DNA of 46,251 nucleotides from Prevotellaceae bacterium. Its GTDB lineage: Bacteria; Bacteroidota; Bacteroidia; Bacteroidales; Bacteroidaceae. Position 1 is the stretch's first letter. Every line of letters starts with the position of its first letter. Location of the stretch: the NCBI GenBank assembly GCA_019420585.1, contig JAHZGX010000024.1, positions 1 through 46,251 on the forward strand, in the 5' to 3' direction. The notes beneath the pieces are model-generated. The model was not told where the DNA came from, made no database searches, and saw nothing but the letters and a program-made list of their open reading frames with translations. The position numbers were made by a program, and so were the translations under genes. Shown in pieces: positions 28,504 to 36,431 of the stretch.

Positions 28504-30973
28504 ATCATTGAAGTGGGGAGCCCTCTGTTTGGGGCTCCTCGCTTTTTTCCTTGCCGGCTGTAACCCGGTCAGCAGGCAGGAGCGTGAGGAGGCCCTGGCG
28601 TTCCTGTACCGGTATATGCCGCTTCCTGACAGCGTGGACTATTCCCGCGATTACTGGGAGCGTTGCGTGGAGACCACTCTGAAGGCACGCCATGAGATGC
28701 CTTGGGGCGAGCGTGTCCCCGAGCGCGAGTGGCTTCACTTTGTGCTTCCCGTGCGCGTCAACAATGAGAGCCTTGATGATGCGCGTACGGTGCTCTATCA
28801 GGAGTTGAAGGACCGGGTGAAGGACCTGAGCATGTATGATGCCGTGCTCGAGGTCAACCACTGGTGCCATGAGCACGTCACTTACCAGCCGTCAGATGCC
28901 CGCACCAGCGCGCCTTTGGCCACCATGGCTTCTGCCATTGGCCGCTGCGGTGAGGAGAGCACCTTCACCGTTGCCGCCCTGCGCGCCGTGGGCATTCCCG
29001 CGCGGCAAGTCTATACACCCCGTTGGGCGCATACTGATGACAATCATGCCTGGGTGGAGGCTTGGGTCGATGGCAAGTGGCATTTCCTGGGAGCCTGCGA
29101 GCCGGAGCCGGTGCTCGACCTCGGCTGGTTCAACGCTCCTGCGGCCCGTGCCATGCTCATGCACACAAAGGTCTACGGCCATTATGACGGGCCGGAGCAG
29201 GTTGTCCGGCAGACGGCTTGTTACACGGAGATTAACGTGACGGAGAATTACGCCGAAGTCTCCCCGCTGGTGGCTCGGGTGACGGATGCCGACGGCCATC
29301 CCGTGGAGGGGGCATCGGTATCCTTCCGCCTGTACAACTATGCGGAGTTCTATCCCTTGGTGACCTTCCCCAGCAGTGAGGACGGCTGTGCGTCGCTCAC
29401 CAGCGGACGTGGCGACCTGCTTGTGTGGGCTTCGCATGAAGGCCGGTTTGGCTTCTGCAAGGCTTCCGTGGGCAAGCAGGACACCGTGCAGGTGGTTCTT
29501 GACAAGGATTCCACTTATGTGGGCGAACTGGACATTGACCTCATGCCGCCACCTGAGCGGGACAACCAGCCCAAGGTGTCTCTCTCACAGCGCAAGGCCA
29601 ACAAGGCTCGTCTGGCCGTGGAGGACAGCCTGCGCAATGCCTATATGGCGGCAGCCTTCACCCGTGACAGCACCGACCCTCTGATGGTCAAGTCCAGGGC
29701 CAACCATCAGGTGCTGGCCGACTTCCTGAAGACACAGCCCGATGCAGAGGTCGGACGCAGGTTGCTGGGTACCCTGAGCGACAAAGACCTCAGGGATGTG
29801 ATGCCCGATGTGCTGGCTGACCACTTTGACAGCGTGGCCGTGCAGCCCGATTCCCTGTGGCTTGACTATGTGGCCTCGCCGCGTGTCAGCCAGGAGATGC
29901 TTACTCCCTGGCGTGCCGTGCTCGGGCAGGCTTTCCGCGGGAAGTCGGCTCAGGACATCGTACGCTGGGTGCAGGACAGCGTCACGGTCAGCGAGGAACG
30001 CAATCCCATGCACCTGTGCATGAGTCCGCTGGGAGTCTACCGCCATCGTGTGACCGACAGCCATAGCCGTGACATCTTTTTTGTCTGTGCAGCCCGCAGT
30101 GCACTCATACCCGCCCGCATCCATCCCGTCACGGGGCAGGTGCAGTGGGCAGATGCGCAGCATGTGTGGCACGGCGTGGACTTCTCCGGGTTGCCCGATG
30201 CGGTGCCCTCGCAGGGTATGCTGTATCTGACCTATAAGGATACTGACATCAAGGAAGATCCGGCCTATTATACCCAGTTCACCCTCTCGCATATCACCGA
30301 TGGCGTTCCCCGCCTGCAGGAGTTCGATGAGAGCGGTGTCACCTGGGCGCGTACCTTCGCTCTGGGCACCCCCATGCAGCCCGGGCAGTATATGATGGCC
30401 ACGGGCACACGCCTGGCCAACGGCGGTGTGCTGTCCCATCTGTCTTTCTTCCGCCTGCCTCAGGGCGGGGCGGCTGTGGAGCCGCTGCACCTCCGCAGGA
30501 GTGACGACCGCCTCTCCGTCATCTCCTCGTTCAACTGTGAACTCGGCTTTACCACGCCCCGCGGGAGGCACCGCACCATACTTGATGCCGTGGGACGCGG
30601 TTATTTCGTGCTGGGTCTGGTGACCAGCAACCACGAGCCTTCCATGCATGTGCTGCGGGACATGTGCGACAACAATATCTATCTGTGCCGCTGGGACAGG
30701 CCTTATCTCCTGCTTTTCCCCTCTCGTGAGGAGTATGACCGCTTCCGCCGAAAGGATTTTGACGAGTTGCCCGACAATGTACTCTTCGGCATTGCAGACC
30801 CCGAGACCGTGCAGGCCATGCACATTGAGGAACTCACCCACGGCTCCACCGAACTGCCCATCTTCATGATGTGCGACACGTTCAACCGCGTGGTCTGGTA
30901 CCGCCAGGGCTATTCCATCAACATGAGCCAGCAGATCATGGATGTCATCATGCAGTTGATGGGACTCCAGTAA
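28490..30973 (+). CDS. Transglutaminase-like lipoprotein
   Basis: 827 residues, lipobox LAGC with Cys24. A transglutaminase-core domain occupies about 95-215: GRCGEES (Cys153), TDDNHAWVEAW (His186) and an acidic GACEPEPVLD, the expected Cys-His-acid order. After it come beta-rich domains: a carboxypeptidase-regulatory-like fold (about 245-310, VTDADGHPVEGASVSF) and a C-terminal region with thioredoxin-like tone (YLLLFPSREEYDRF). Such proteins may hydrolyse peptide or glycopeptide amides rather than cross-link. Its ATG lies inside the GH125 gene (14-bp overlap), so it belongs to the mannosidase operon, suggesting glycoprotein breakdown; that is inference. Confidence 0.85.
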   Translation: MQKTKSLKWGALCLGLLAFFLAGCNPVSRQEREEALAFLYRYMPLPDSVDYSRDYWERCVETTLKARHEMPWGERVPEREWLHFVLPVRVNNESLDDARTVLYQELKDRVKDLSMYDAVLEVNHWCHEHVTYQPSDARTSAPLATMASAIGRCGEESTFTVAALRAVGIPARQVYTPRWAHTDDNHAWVEAWVDGKWHFLGACEPEPVLDLGWFNAPAARAMLMHTKVYGHYDGPEQVVRQTACYTEINVTENYAEVSPLVARVTDADGHPVEGASVSFRLYNYAEFYPLVTFPSSEDGCASLTSGRGDLLVWASHEGRFGFCKASVGKQDTVQVVLDKDSTYVGELDIDLMPPPERDNQPKVSLSQRKANKARLAVEDSLRNAYMAAAFTRDSTDPLMVKSRANHQVLADFLKTQPDAEVGRRLLGTLSDKDLRDVMPDVLADHFDSVAVQPDSLWLDYVASPRVSQEMLTPWRAVLGQAFRGKSAQDIVRWVQDSVTVSEERNPMHLCMSPLGVYRHRVTDSHSRDIFFVCAARSALIPARIHPVTGQVQWADAQHVWHGVDFSGLPDAVPSQGMLYLTYKDTDIKEDPAYYTQFTLSHITDGVPRLQEFDESGVTWARTFALGTPMQPGQYMMATGTRLANGGVLSHLSFFRLPQGGAAVEPLHLRRSDDRLSVISSFNCELGFTTPRGRHRTILDAVGRGYFVLGLVTSNHEPSMHVLRDMCDNNIYLCRWDRPYLLLFPSREEYDRFRRKDFDELPDNVLFGIADPETVQAMHIEELTHGSTELPIFMMCDTFNRVVWYRQGYSINMSQQIMDVIMQLMGLQ

Positions 30974-31002
30974 AGCCTCGGGAGGCATATATATAATGAG
31001 TG

Positions 31003-31046
31003 GGGAGAGTGGCGATGCACCGCACAAGGTGCATCGCTGCTCTCCC
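31003..31046 (+). terminator. Long hairpin after the mannosidase operon
   Basis: A 10-bp stem (GCGATGCACC / GGTGCATCGC) and a 7-bp outer stem (GGGAGAG / CTCTCCC) separated by a 2x2 internal loop, loop GCACAA, 29 bp after the lipoprotein stop. Followed by TTGCTTTGCC, a weak T-rich tail. Likely transcription terminator. Confidence 0.7.
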
Positions 31047-31147
31047 TTGCTTTGCCTTCCCAAAGCCCTCCTGTCTATAAGCATTTCCTATTTGAGATTT
31101 TCATCGGCTTAACCCAAATCGGCCATTAGGGTTCTGCTGTCTTTTCT

Positions 31148-31372
31148 GTGCTGTCTTTTTCTGTTTGCCACCAACTTCTCGAAGGCGTAGCGGGCTACGG
31201 CGAGACCATCGAACAGCAGAAAGTGGTCGGCACATGGCTCTGCGACTATGCTGAACACCGACAGCCCTTTGATGAAATAAAACATCGCCATACACTCAAG
31301 GAGGTTGGCGATGTCGCGGAAGGTCGGTATGACTGGAAGATTGAGAAAGGACAAAGAGGCATAAGTCTATGA
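31148..31372 (+). pseudogene. Gene-tail remnant, related to 39619-39690
   Basis: A plus-strand reading frame without a recognisable start. Its last 24 codons (31301-31372) match a second copy at 39619-39690 at 58 of 72 bases. Eight of 14 differences fall at third codon positions, replacements are mostly conservative (Asp/Glu, Lys/Arg), and both copies stop at the same place with different stop codons (TGA versus TAA). That pattern marks former plus-strand coding sequence. The parent gene is unrecognised. The minus strand is also open here (31109-31354) and could be the coding side instead, but the substitution pattern argues against it. Confidence 0.5.
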
Positions 31373-31385
31373 TTACCTACTATTG

Positions 31386-31925
31386 TTAATAAACGGTGTA
31401 ATCAACAATCATAACGGATGAAAACAGTCCTTTTTTATACTGACCTGAAATTAGTAATGTCTTTTCTCGTTCAATCTTTTCTTTGATTGGATATTCATTA
31501 TTAATTATTAGAGCAATTTCCTCATTATCTAATTTAAAAGAAATGAAGGGCGGCGAGCGGTAGGCACTGGATTCAACATTCTCTATCTTGGACATAAACG
31601 AATGTGTATCCTGTGAGTTCATATATCCAATATTAACAATTGAATACAATGAAAATGTAATGCAAAATGTGCCCCAAAGTGATATATATAAAAGCCCTTT
31701 CTTTAATTTCTTTATGCACTTAAAGTATAATCCACAAATAAAGCATATTGGGATTACTACTATATACATAAAGGAATACTCTAAATAATATATCCTCAAA
31801 TACTGGGGGAGAAAAATCCCCACAAGTAAAATTATGCTATAAAGCACAAAAAACTTATAGTAGGATTTTTCTCCGTTAGTAGATTTGGAATTCGTTCTAT
31901 TTGAATGTTGTTTTTTAGAACTCAT
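31386..31925 (-). CDS. Small membrane protein, candidate immunity protein
   Basis: 179 residues, family not recognised. A Ser/Asn/Lys-rich N-terminus is followed by about four hydrophobic segments (roughly 24-42, 50-68, 74-98) and a soluble C-terminal domain (about 105-179) with alternating hydrophobics. Its ATG overlaps the stop of an orphan toxin-tip frame by ATGA, the usual arrangement of a toxin's immunity gene. Strongly AT-rich compared with the glycan operon upstream. Immunity role is inference from position. Confidence 0.6.
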   Translation of the reverse strand: MSSKKQHSNRTNSKSTNGEKSYYKFFVLYSIILLVGIFLPQYLRIYYLEYSFMYIVVIPICFICGLYFKCIKKLKKGLLYISLWGTFCITFSLYSIVNIGYMNSQDTHSFMSKIENVESSAYRSPPFISFKLDNEEIALIINNEYPIKEKIEREKTLLISGQYKKGLFSSVMIVDYTVY

Positions 31926-32104
31926 CTGTCATCATTTAAATTATTTATGATTTTGCCAGTACCTCTTCCCAAGGCACTACTTGTACCCTGTTGCAATCCA
32001 GAATAGCCGGCATACTTACCTAATTCTTCAAGATATGCTTTTTGACTATTGTTAACCTTTTTCATTCTGTTAGAAATAGTGCTTGCGCTTGCATTTCTAC
32101 TTAG
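31922..32104 (-). pseudogene. Orphan C-terminal toxin tip of an Rhs protein
   Basis: About 60 codons in a different frame from the Rhs core just upstream, ending at 31922 with the stop overlapping the next gene's ATG. The residues (RNASASTISNRMKKVNN, then SALGRGTGKIINNLNDD) look like the end of a polymorphic-toxin C-terminus and not like Rhs repeat. The frame opens inside the Rhs remnant, so no complete toxin exists. Family not recognised. Confidence 0.45.
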
Positions 32105-33211
32105 ATTTCGCTGTAACTTCCGTGCCATATGTGTATGACAGGTCATATCCGACATTGAACTTGCCGTTGAACTGCACGTTGTCCTGGGTCAGATGCTGGC
32201 TCTTGGAAGTGATGCGGTGCATATTGTCGTAACCTATCGCGAGGGTGTAGGACGCGGACTTGCTGTCTGCTCCGGTGTATGTACCCGTAGCGGAAGCGAG
32301 GCGATACAGCCCGTCGTATGTATAGGCATGCGACATCTTGCCTCCGGCATTTCCGCTGGCAGGAAGCGAGGCATTGTTCACCACCGAGAGGACATTGCTT
32401 ACAGCGTCGAAGGTGTAGTCGTTGTCCATGATGGCCGTGTTGCCGCTGTTCACCGCGAGGTTGCTCAGGCGACGGTGTCGTAGGTGTAGAACGTCTCCGC
32501 GCCGTTGCAGTACTTCAGGTAGCTGCGCTGCTCGAACTTGTCGTAGCCCAACTTGGTGATGTAGTCATAGCCGTATGACTTCTCGCCGCGGACTTTTTCA
32601 AGCAGGCCGCCGAGATTGTAGGAGTAAGTCACTTTCTCCTCGTCGGGATAGATCATCTCCAGGAGGCGGTTGTGGCTGTCATAAGTCCACTGGGTGACGT
32701 AGGTGGCAATCGCCTGGTTGGGCACGATGAGCGTGCGGCGGGTCTTCGTCACCTCACCCATCTTGCCGTAGAAGTATTCGATGGCACCCGTTCCGTCCTC
32801 ACGCATCATCAGTCGTCCGATGCGGTTGTGGGAGGCGTTGCGTCCGCCGTAGTAGTACTTCACGTTGTTTTCCGGATGGTCGGGATAACTGATACCCGTC
32901 AGACGGTGGTAGTCGTAGGTATAGGTAATCATCTTGCCTTCCTCCGCCATGTTAGCCGTCTGCTTGGTAAGCACGTTGCCGAGCGGGTCGTAGGTGAACG
33001 ATGTCTTGCCGCTTGCCGGATGGTTCACCTCCGTGCGGCTGTCGCCCATATCATAGACAGATGTCGTCACGTTACCCTCGGTGTCTGTGACCCTTACAAG
33101 TCGCAGGATGCCGTCGTACTCGAATGTGGTGGTAATCTCACCATCCGGGGCCACTGTGCTGGATGAACTTTGTGAATTACCTATGTCACAATATGACTTG
33201 GCAAGAAACAT
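32097..33211 (-). pseudogene. Rhs/YD-repeat core fragment, frameshifted
   Basis: Two consecutive frames make up one Rhs stretch. The first (33211 to 32465) has YD-type repeats such as TTFEYDGILRLVRVTD, FTYDPLGNVLTKQ and YDSHNRLLEMIYPDE and stops after TYDTVA. The other frame resumes at once with RRLSNLAVNSG and continues through YTFDAVSNVLSVVNN and AYTYDGLYRLASATG to a stop at 32097. Rhs proteins are normally well over 1000 residues and end in a variable toxin; both the N-terminus and the C-terminal conserved segment are missing here. The junction near 32470 is a small indel. Non-functional remnant left by recombination. Confidence 0.85.
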
Positions 33212-33214
33212 GTC

Positions 33215-33826
33215 TTATTTGATTTCATATATGAATTCTATTGTTTCATAGTGTTTCCTATATTCTTTTTTTAATTTTACGACCCTATTATTCTTATCAT
33301 AAGTAAAGACACATGTATATGAAATAATGGCGTCAGACATGTTTGGCTTATATGTATAACTATATTGAGTAATAAGACAATCCTTGACTATAATTTCAAT
33401 ACTTAACACATAGTCAACACTGGCATCAAGATATGTGTAATACTTATTGATATTTTGTATAGAAATCTTTTTTTGTTCCCCTATTGGCTTTGTAAATGAC
33501 AAGATTTCGCTTGGGTCATAACTTGATAAAATATCAGCAATAACACATGCATCCTTATATATGACCTCGGGATATTTTAGCATTATTCCATAATCTGTTA
33601 GGCTATTAGATTGATTTAAAAATATCTTTTGACGCGTTTTGTCATCTGTGGACAATTTAATCAATCTACCCTTTTTATTATATACCCCGATTTTTTTCCC
33701 GTGTAGAAATAAACTTCTCTCTAACTTATAACCATTACTTAAAATGTTTACAACAGTCTGTGATTTCAATTCCAAACTGTTTAGAATTGAAATCACAGAA
33801 AGTATTAATATCGCGCAAAATCTCAT
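33215..33826 (-). CDS. Secreted protein of unknown function
   Basis: 203 residues starting with a signal peptide (FCAILILSVISILNSLELKSQ). The mature part has a beta-rich, MORN-like look (KKIGVYNKKGRLIKLS) and a C-terminal FTYDKNNRVVKLKKEYRKHYETIEF that resembles the repeated YD-like strands of small secreted Bacteroidales proteins. The stop lies 3 bp from the Rhs remnant. Codons 9-23 contain a perfect 15-bp inverted repeat (33758-33798) that would fold tightly in the mRNA. AT-rich. Might be a lipoprotein-like immunity protein, but nothing identifies it. Confidence 0.6.
   Translation of the reverse strand: MRFCAILILSVISILNSLELKSQTVVNILSNGYKLERSLFLHGKKIGVYNKKGRLIKLSTDDKTRQKIFLNQSNSLTDYGIMLKYPEVIYKDACVIADILSSYDPSEILSFTKPIGEQKKISIQNINKYYTYLDASVDYVLSIEIIVKDCLITQYSYTYKPNMSDAIISYTCVFTYDKNNRVVKLKKEYRKHYETIEFIYEIK
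33758..33798. repeat. Perfect 15-bp inverted repeat inside a coding start
   Basis: CTGTGATTTCAATTC at 33758-33772 and its exact reverse complement at 33784-33798, separated by 11 bases. It lies within the signal-peptide region of the 203-residue gene. Confidence 0.9.
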
Positions 33827-33835
33827 TACTAATTT

Positions 33836-34104
33836 TTATTTAGTTTCTTTCCAAAAGATAGTTCTTCCGTATACTGCTGTTGATTGTAATCTTGTTTTTC
33901 CAGCATTCATATTACGTTTGCCGTCATTAAAATGCGTTGGAGCAATGCGAATTTGAGGTGCTTTAAACGATTTTTCAACATTTTTCTTCCATTTTGCATA
34001 ATGCCCATCGGAGATTTTCCATCCAAAAGTCTGATATCATAAACGCTGGGAAGGGTGTCTTTCTTGTTATTTCTACCCAAAGCCATCAATGCGTATGCAC
34101 GTAT
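33836..34104 (-). pseudogene. Frameshifted coding remnant downstream of the 214-residue gene
   Basis: Directly after the TAG stop of the 214-residue gene, the same frame continues IRAYALMALGRNNKKDTLP, SVYDIRLLDG, then degenerates. A second minus-strand frame takes over after a TGA at about 34037 and runs GWKISDGHYAKWKKNVEKS, FKAPQIRIAPTHFNDGKR and TAVYGRTIFWKETK to a TAA at 33836. Both halves are protein-like, so one indel near 34030 probably split a short gene tail. Family not recognised. Confidence 0.45.
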
Positions 34105-34749
34105 CTAGACAATGTTGTTGAAAATGGATGCAAATACATTTCTTATCCGAATGGTTGCTTGTTCACGGTTGCACCAACGGCGGATATATGTGTAACTATC
34201 GCTAAACATTCCGCTCTGAAAAATACATCTATGTTTATTCTTGCGAGCCTCTTTGATAATTGCCAAAGTTTCTTTTTCTTTGCCATTATGGATAAGAGCC
34301 ATAAGATATAGCAGTCGGTCGGGGTCATAATCCATTTTTGACTCGTCAGGGAAAAACGTGTCTGCATTAGGATTAGCAATTATGAATTTTGATATTGTAT
34401 CCTTTGCATTTTGGAATATGCCCTCAATTATATCAGTGAGTTCGCTCTTGTCGGTAACTTTCGCTATCTCGTCTGAAGATAGGACTTGCCCTGATAGAGA
34501 GTAAGCTCCTGTTCCACGCAAGCTCAAAGGTTCGTTCTTGTTATCCGAGGCATCCCATATATTCCACCACAAATCATCGGCATACATAGGCTTGACAGTG
34601 AACCGGACATCACCATTCATAAAATACAGACAGAAGAAATAACCGCTCTCTACTTTGAAGTTGACATAAGAACTTTGGCGAAAGCCATACTTACGACTCA
34701 CGCTACGCCTTACATCGGCTATCATTTTATGATATTCCTTGTCGGTCAT
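34105..34749 (-). CDS. Orphan protein, candidate immunity protein
   Basis: 214 residues, family not recognised. Mixed alpha/beta with a region rich in aromatics (SSYVNFKVESGYFFCLYFMNG, MYADDLWWNIWD) and a helical C-terminal half (DRLLYLMALIHNGKEKETLAIIKEARKNK) that looks like a helical repeat. No signal peptide or membrane segment. The ATG at 34749 is chosen over a GTG at 34776 because that GTG overlaps a TAATTTTG promoter box; the leader would then be about 20 nt. Sits alone behind its own promoter inside the orphan-gene cluster. Confidence 0.6.
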   Translation of the reverse strand: MTDKEYHKMIADVRRSVSRKYGFRQSSYVNFKVESGYFFCLYFMNGDVRFTVKPMYADDLWWNIWDASDNKNEPLSLRGTGAYSLSGQVLSSDEIAKVTDKSELTDIIEGIFQNAKDTISKFIIANPNADTFFPDESKMDYDPDRLLYLMALIHNGKEKETLAIIKEARKNKHRCIFQSGMFSDSYTYIRRWCNREQATIRIRNVFASIFNNIV

Positions 34750-34775
34750 CTCACTGTCAATCCAGTTCTTGTCCA

Positions 34776-34799
34776 CAAAATTAATACAATTCTCGCTAA
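34776..34799 (-). promoter_or_regulatory. 24-bp promoter repeat, copy 1
   Basis: Exact 24-bp match to 40677-40700. On the minus strand it ends in TAATTTTG, a TAnnTTTG box at 34776-34783, 27 bp before the ATG at 34749, so this copy should drive the 214-residue gene. Confidence 0.7.
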
Positions 34800-34882
34800 C
34801 ATCCTCAACGACCTTTCATTCTTTCTCCGCTGACGCTACGAAAGCGCAAAGCAATAGCAACATCTGGTTATTGAAGTATAAA

Positions 34883-35629
34883 TCAGATAAATTCAGATAG
34901 TGCAATTTTCAAGTAAACGATTTTGCATTTAACAAAATCATAGGAACGTAGATAGAGAGTATTGTTTGTGTTCCAAAAGATTGGTTCAATTTGGTCTTCT
35001 TCGGTTAGATACATACAATACTCTCCACTATACATTTCATTACTGTATGTTTGAATTTTGCTAATTCCATTTTTGTCAATTTGGAAGAAATGCAAGTCTA
35101 AATGAATGTCGCAATCTTCACGGACTTGACAGACGAAAACTCCGTTTTTGTTAATGGCCGATGGTTCAAGGTTTGTATCATCAACCCATTTGCCTGATGT
35201 GGAATCATACCACCACATACTATTGTTATGATAGTCAAGTGGTATTCTTAGACCCAACAATTTCAGTTTAGGATAATAAAGCAAATTATCCATATTAAAA
35301 AGTTCTTCATTCGTTACAGCCTCGTATATCGCACATTTATCCAATGAATCTAACCCGGCTATACGTTTTTGTGTGTCTTGAAAAATTTTATTCAAAACAT
35401 CTTGTTTGGCTATCGAATCAATACGTTGTGGATAAATATTATAATCATTTGCTGTGCTATTAGCATGCATGTATTCTTCCTCACTGATTTCTTGAATGCA
35501 GAAAATAGCATTTCCAATAGATTGGGCGGTATTGGCAGTTTCTGTATCAAGTTTTGATGATTGGTTATTACAGGATATGGTAATTATTGAAATTATCAAT
35601 ATCCAAAATCGTTTATCGATCAGTTTCAT
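34883..35629 (-). CDS. Orphan lipoprotein, candidate immunity protein
   Basis: 248 residues with a lipoprotein-type signal (FWILIISIITISCNN; acylated Cys about residue 20). The mature part is polar and beta-rich, with a central WWYDSTSGKWVDD segment and YLTEEDQIEPIFWNTNN near the end. Family unknown. It overlaps the CPCC gene by 17 bp and is the last gene of the hipBA-led run. Both this gene and the CPCC gene begin MKLID, a possible sign of duplication of the start region. Lipoprotein immunity proteins are common next to antibacterial toxins; this role is inferred. Confidence 0.6.
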   Translation of the reverse strand: MKLIDKRFWILIISIITISCNNQSSKLDTETANTAQSIGNAIFCIQEISEEEYMHANSTANDYNIYPQRIDSIAKQDVLNKIFQDTQKRIAGLDSLDKCAIYEAVTNEELFNMDNLLYYPKLKLLGLRIPLDYHNNSMWWYDSTSGKWVDDTNLEPSAINKNGVFVCQVREDCDIHLDLHFFQIDKNGISKIQTYSNEMYSGEYCMYLTEEDQIEPIFWNTNNTLYLRSYDFVKCKIVYLKIALSEFI

Positions 35630-35891
35630 TGTAACCTATGTTTCTTAATTGTTTTTCAAGATTCCAACTCGCAGGCTTTTTCTGTGGGGCAAACCATTTT
35701 GCTCCGGATTCAAGCCATTTATTCCGGTATTCTGTTCGAGACTCTGGCGTATAATCCTCATTACCCCATTCCACCCCACAACATGGGCAAATATCGTATG
35801 TCGGAGTTTTTCCGTTATCTCCCCACGGCTTATAATTACCTAAAGGATAGCCGCAGACAGGGCAGAAATTATTTCTGTCAATCAGTTTCAT
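35613..35891 (-). CDS. CPCC-type cysteine-rich zinc-binding protein
   Basis: 92 residues with two cysteine pairs, FCPVCGYPL and ICPCCGVEWGNED, followed by a helix and W-rich tail (GAKWFAPQKKPASW). This is the CPCC family of small cysteine-rich proteins found widely near toxin and immunity genes; it probably binds one zinc. Function not established. It begins 1 bp after the preceding membrane gene's stop and overlaps the next lipoprotein gene. Confidence 0.75.
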   Translation of the reverse strand: MKLIDRNNFCPVCGYPLGNYKPWGDNGKTPTYDICPCCGVEWGNEDYTPESRTEYRNKWLESGAKWFAPQKKPASWNLEKQLRNIGYNETDR

Positions 35892-35892
35892 G

Positions 35893-36177
35893 TCAGAGTT
35901 TGGCTACTAAAATGAGAATCACGCCGAGAACGAGGAAGCCGAGAAATCCGTTGGCAAAATTGTTGTCGGCATGGTCTATGACACTGAAATCTTCCGAGCC
36001 ATAGCAGATGTATTTATATGAGACTTTCTGCCCGCGACGGAACAGCCACAGGCAACTATACCGAAGCCCGGCTCCAAGATGCAGAATAACCGTGCGAAGC
36101 CAATAATATGGACTGGTGAACAAAAGAACAATCGCTGCTATGATTATTTTGAAGATGAAAATGACTCTATCCTTCAT
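35893..36177 (-). CDS. Small membrane protein, unknown
   Basis: 94 residues, two membrane segments (VIFIFKIIIAAIVLLFTSPYY near the start; FLGFLVLGVILILVAKL at the end) around a polar loop containing YKYICYGSEDFSVIDHADN. Not a recognised family, though the layout is similar to DUF3592-like proteins. The ATG at 36177 overlaps the upstream stop (ATGA) and follows AAAAGGAGGCAAACA, one of the repeated start junctions of this island. Confidence 0.6.
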   Translation of the reverse strand: MKDRVIFIFKIIIAAIVLLFTSPYYWLRTVILHLGAGLRYSCLWLFRRGQKVSYKYICYGSEDFSVIDHADNNFANGFLGFLVLGVILILVAKL

Positions 36178-36431
36178 TGTTTGCCTCCTTTTCGCCAAAG
36201 AACCACGAATAACCAAATAATAAAAATAATATCAAACAGAGATAGTACATTGTAGCACCAAAAATGCTGCCGGAAATTAAAGATGCTGTCAAAAAATGCT
36301 GCTTGCGTTATTTCCGCGCACCAGAACTCAGCCGCTGTTGCGAACTTGAGATAATCAATAAAAGCCCAGATGTGTGCAATAATCAAGACTGAAATTATTA
36401 CAGCACCTACTATTTTCTGCCACTTATTCAT
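36174..36431 (-). CDS. Small membrane protein, unknown
   Basis: 85 residues with two hydrophobic segments (KIVGAVIISVLIIAHIWAF and LSLFDIIFIIWLFVVL) and the C-terminus WRKGGKQ, whose codons form the ribosome-binding site of the next gene. The ATG at 36431 overlaps the preceding gene's end by 8 bp (ATGAATAA). Family not recognised. Confidence 0.58.
   Translation of the reverse strand: MNKWQKIVGAVIISVLIIAHIWAFIDYLKFATAAEFWCAEITQAAFFDSIFNFRQHFWCYNVLSLFDIIFIIWLFVVLWRKGGKQ

Noticed and set aside
29585..31084. Long minus-strand open frame (499 codons) opposite the transglutaminase-like lipoprotein
   Set aside because: It is antisense to a well-supported gene, has no recognisable domain, and is explained by GC-rich codon bias leaving the opposite strand open.
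32672..33166. Plus-strand frame across the Rhs remnant
   Set aside because: Opposite strand of YD repeats; no protein-like features.
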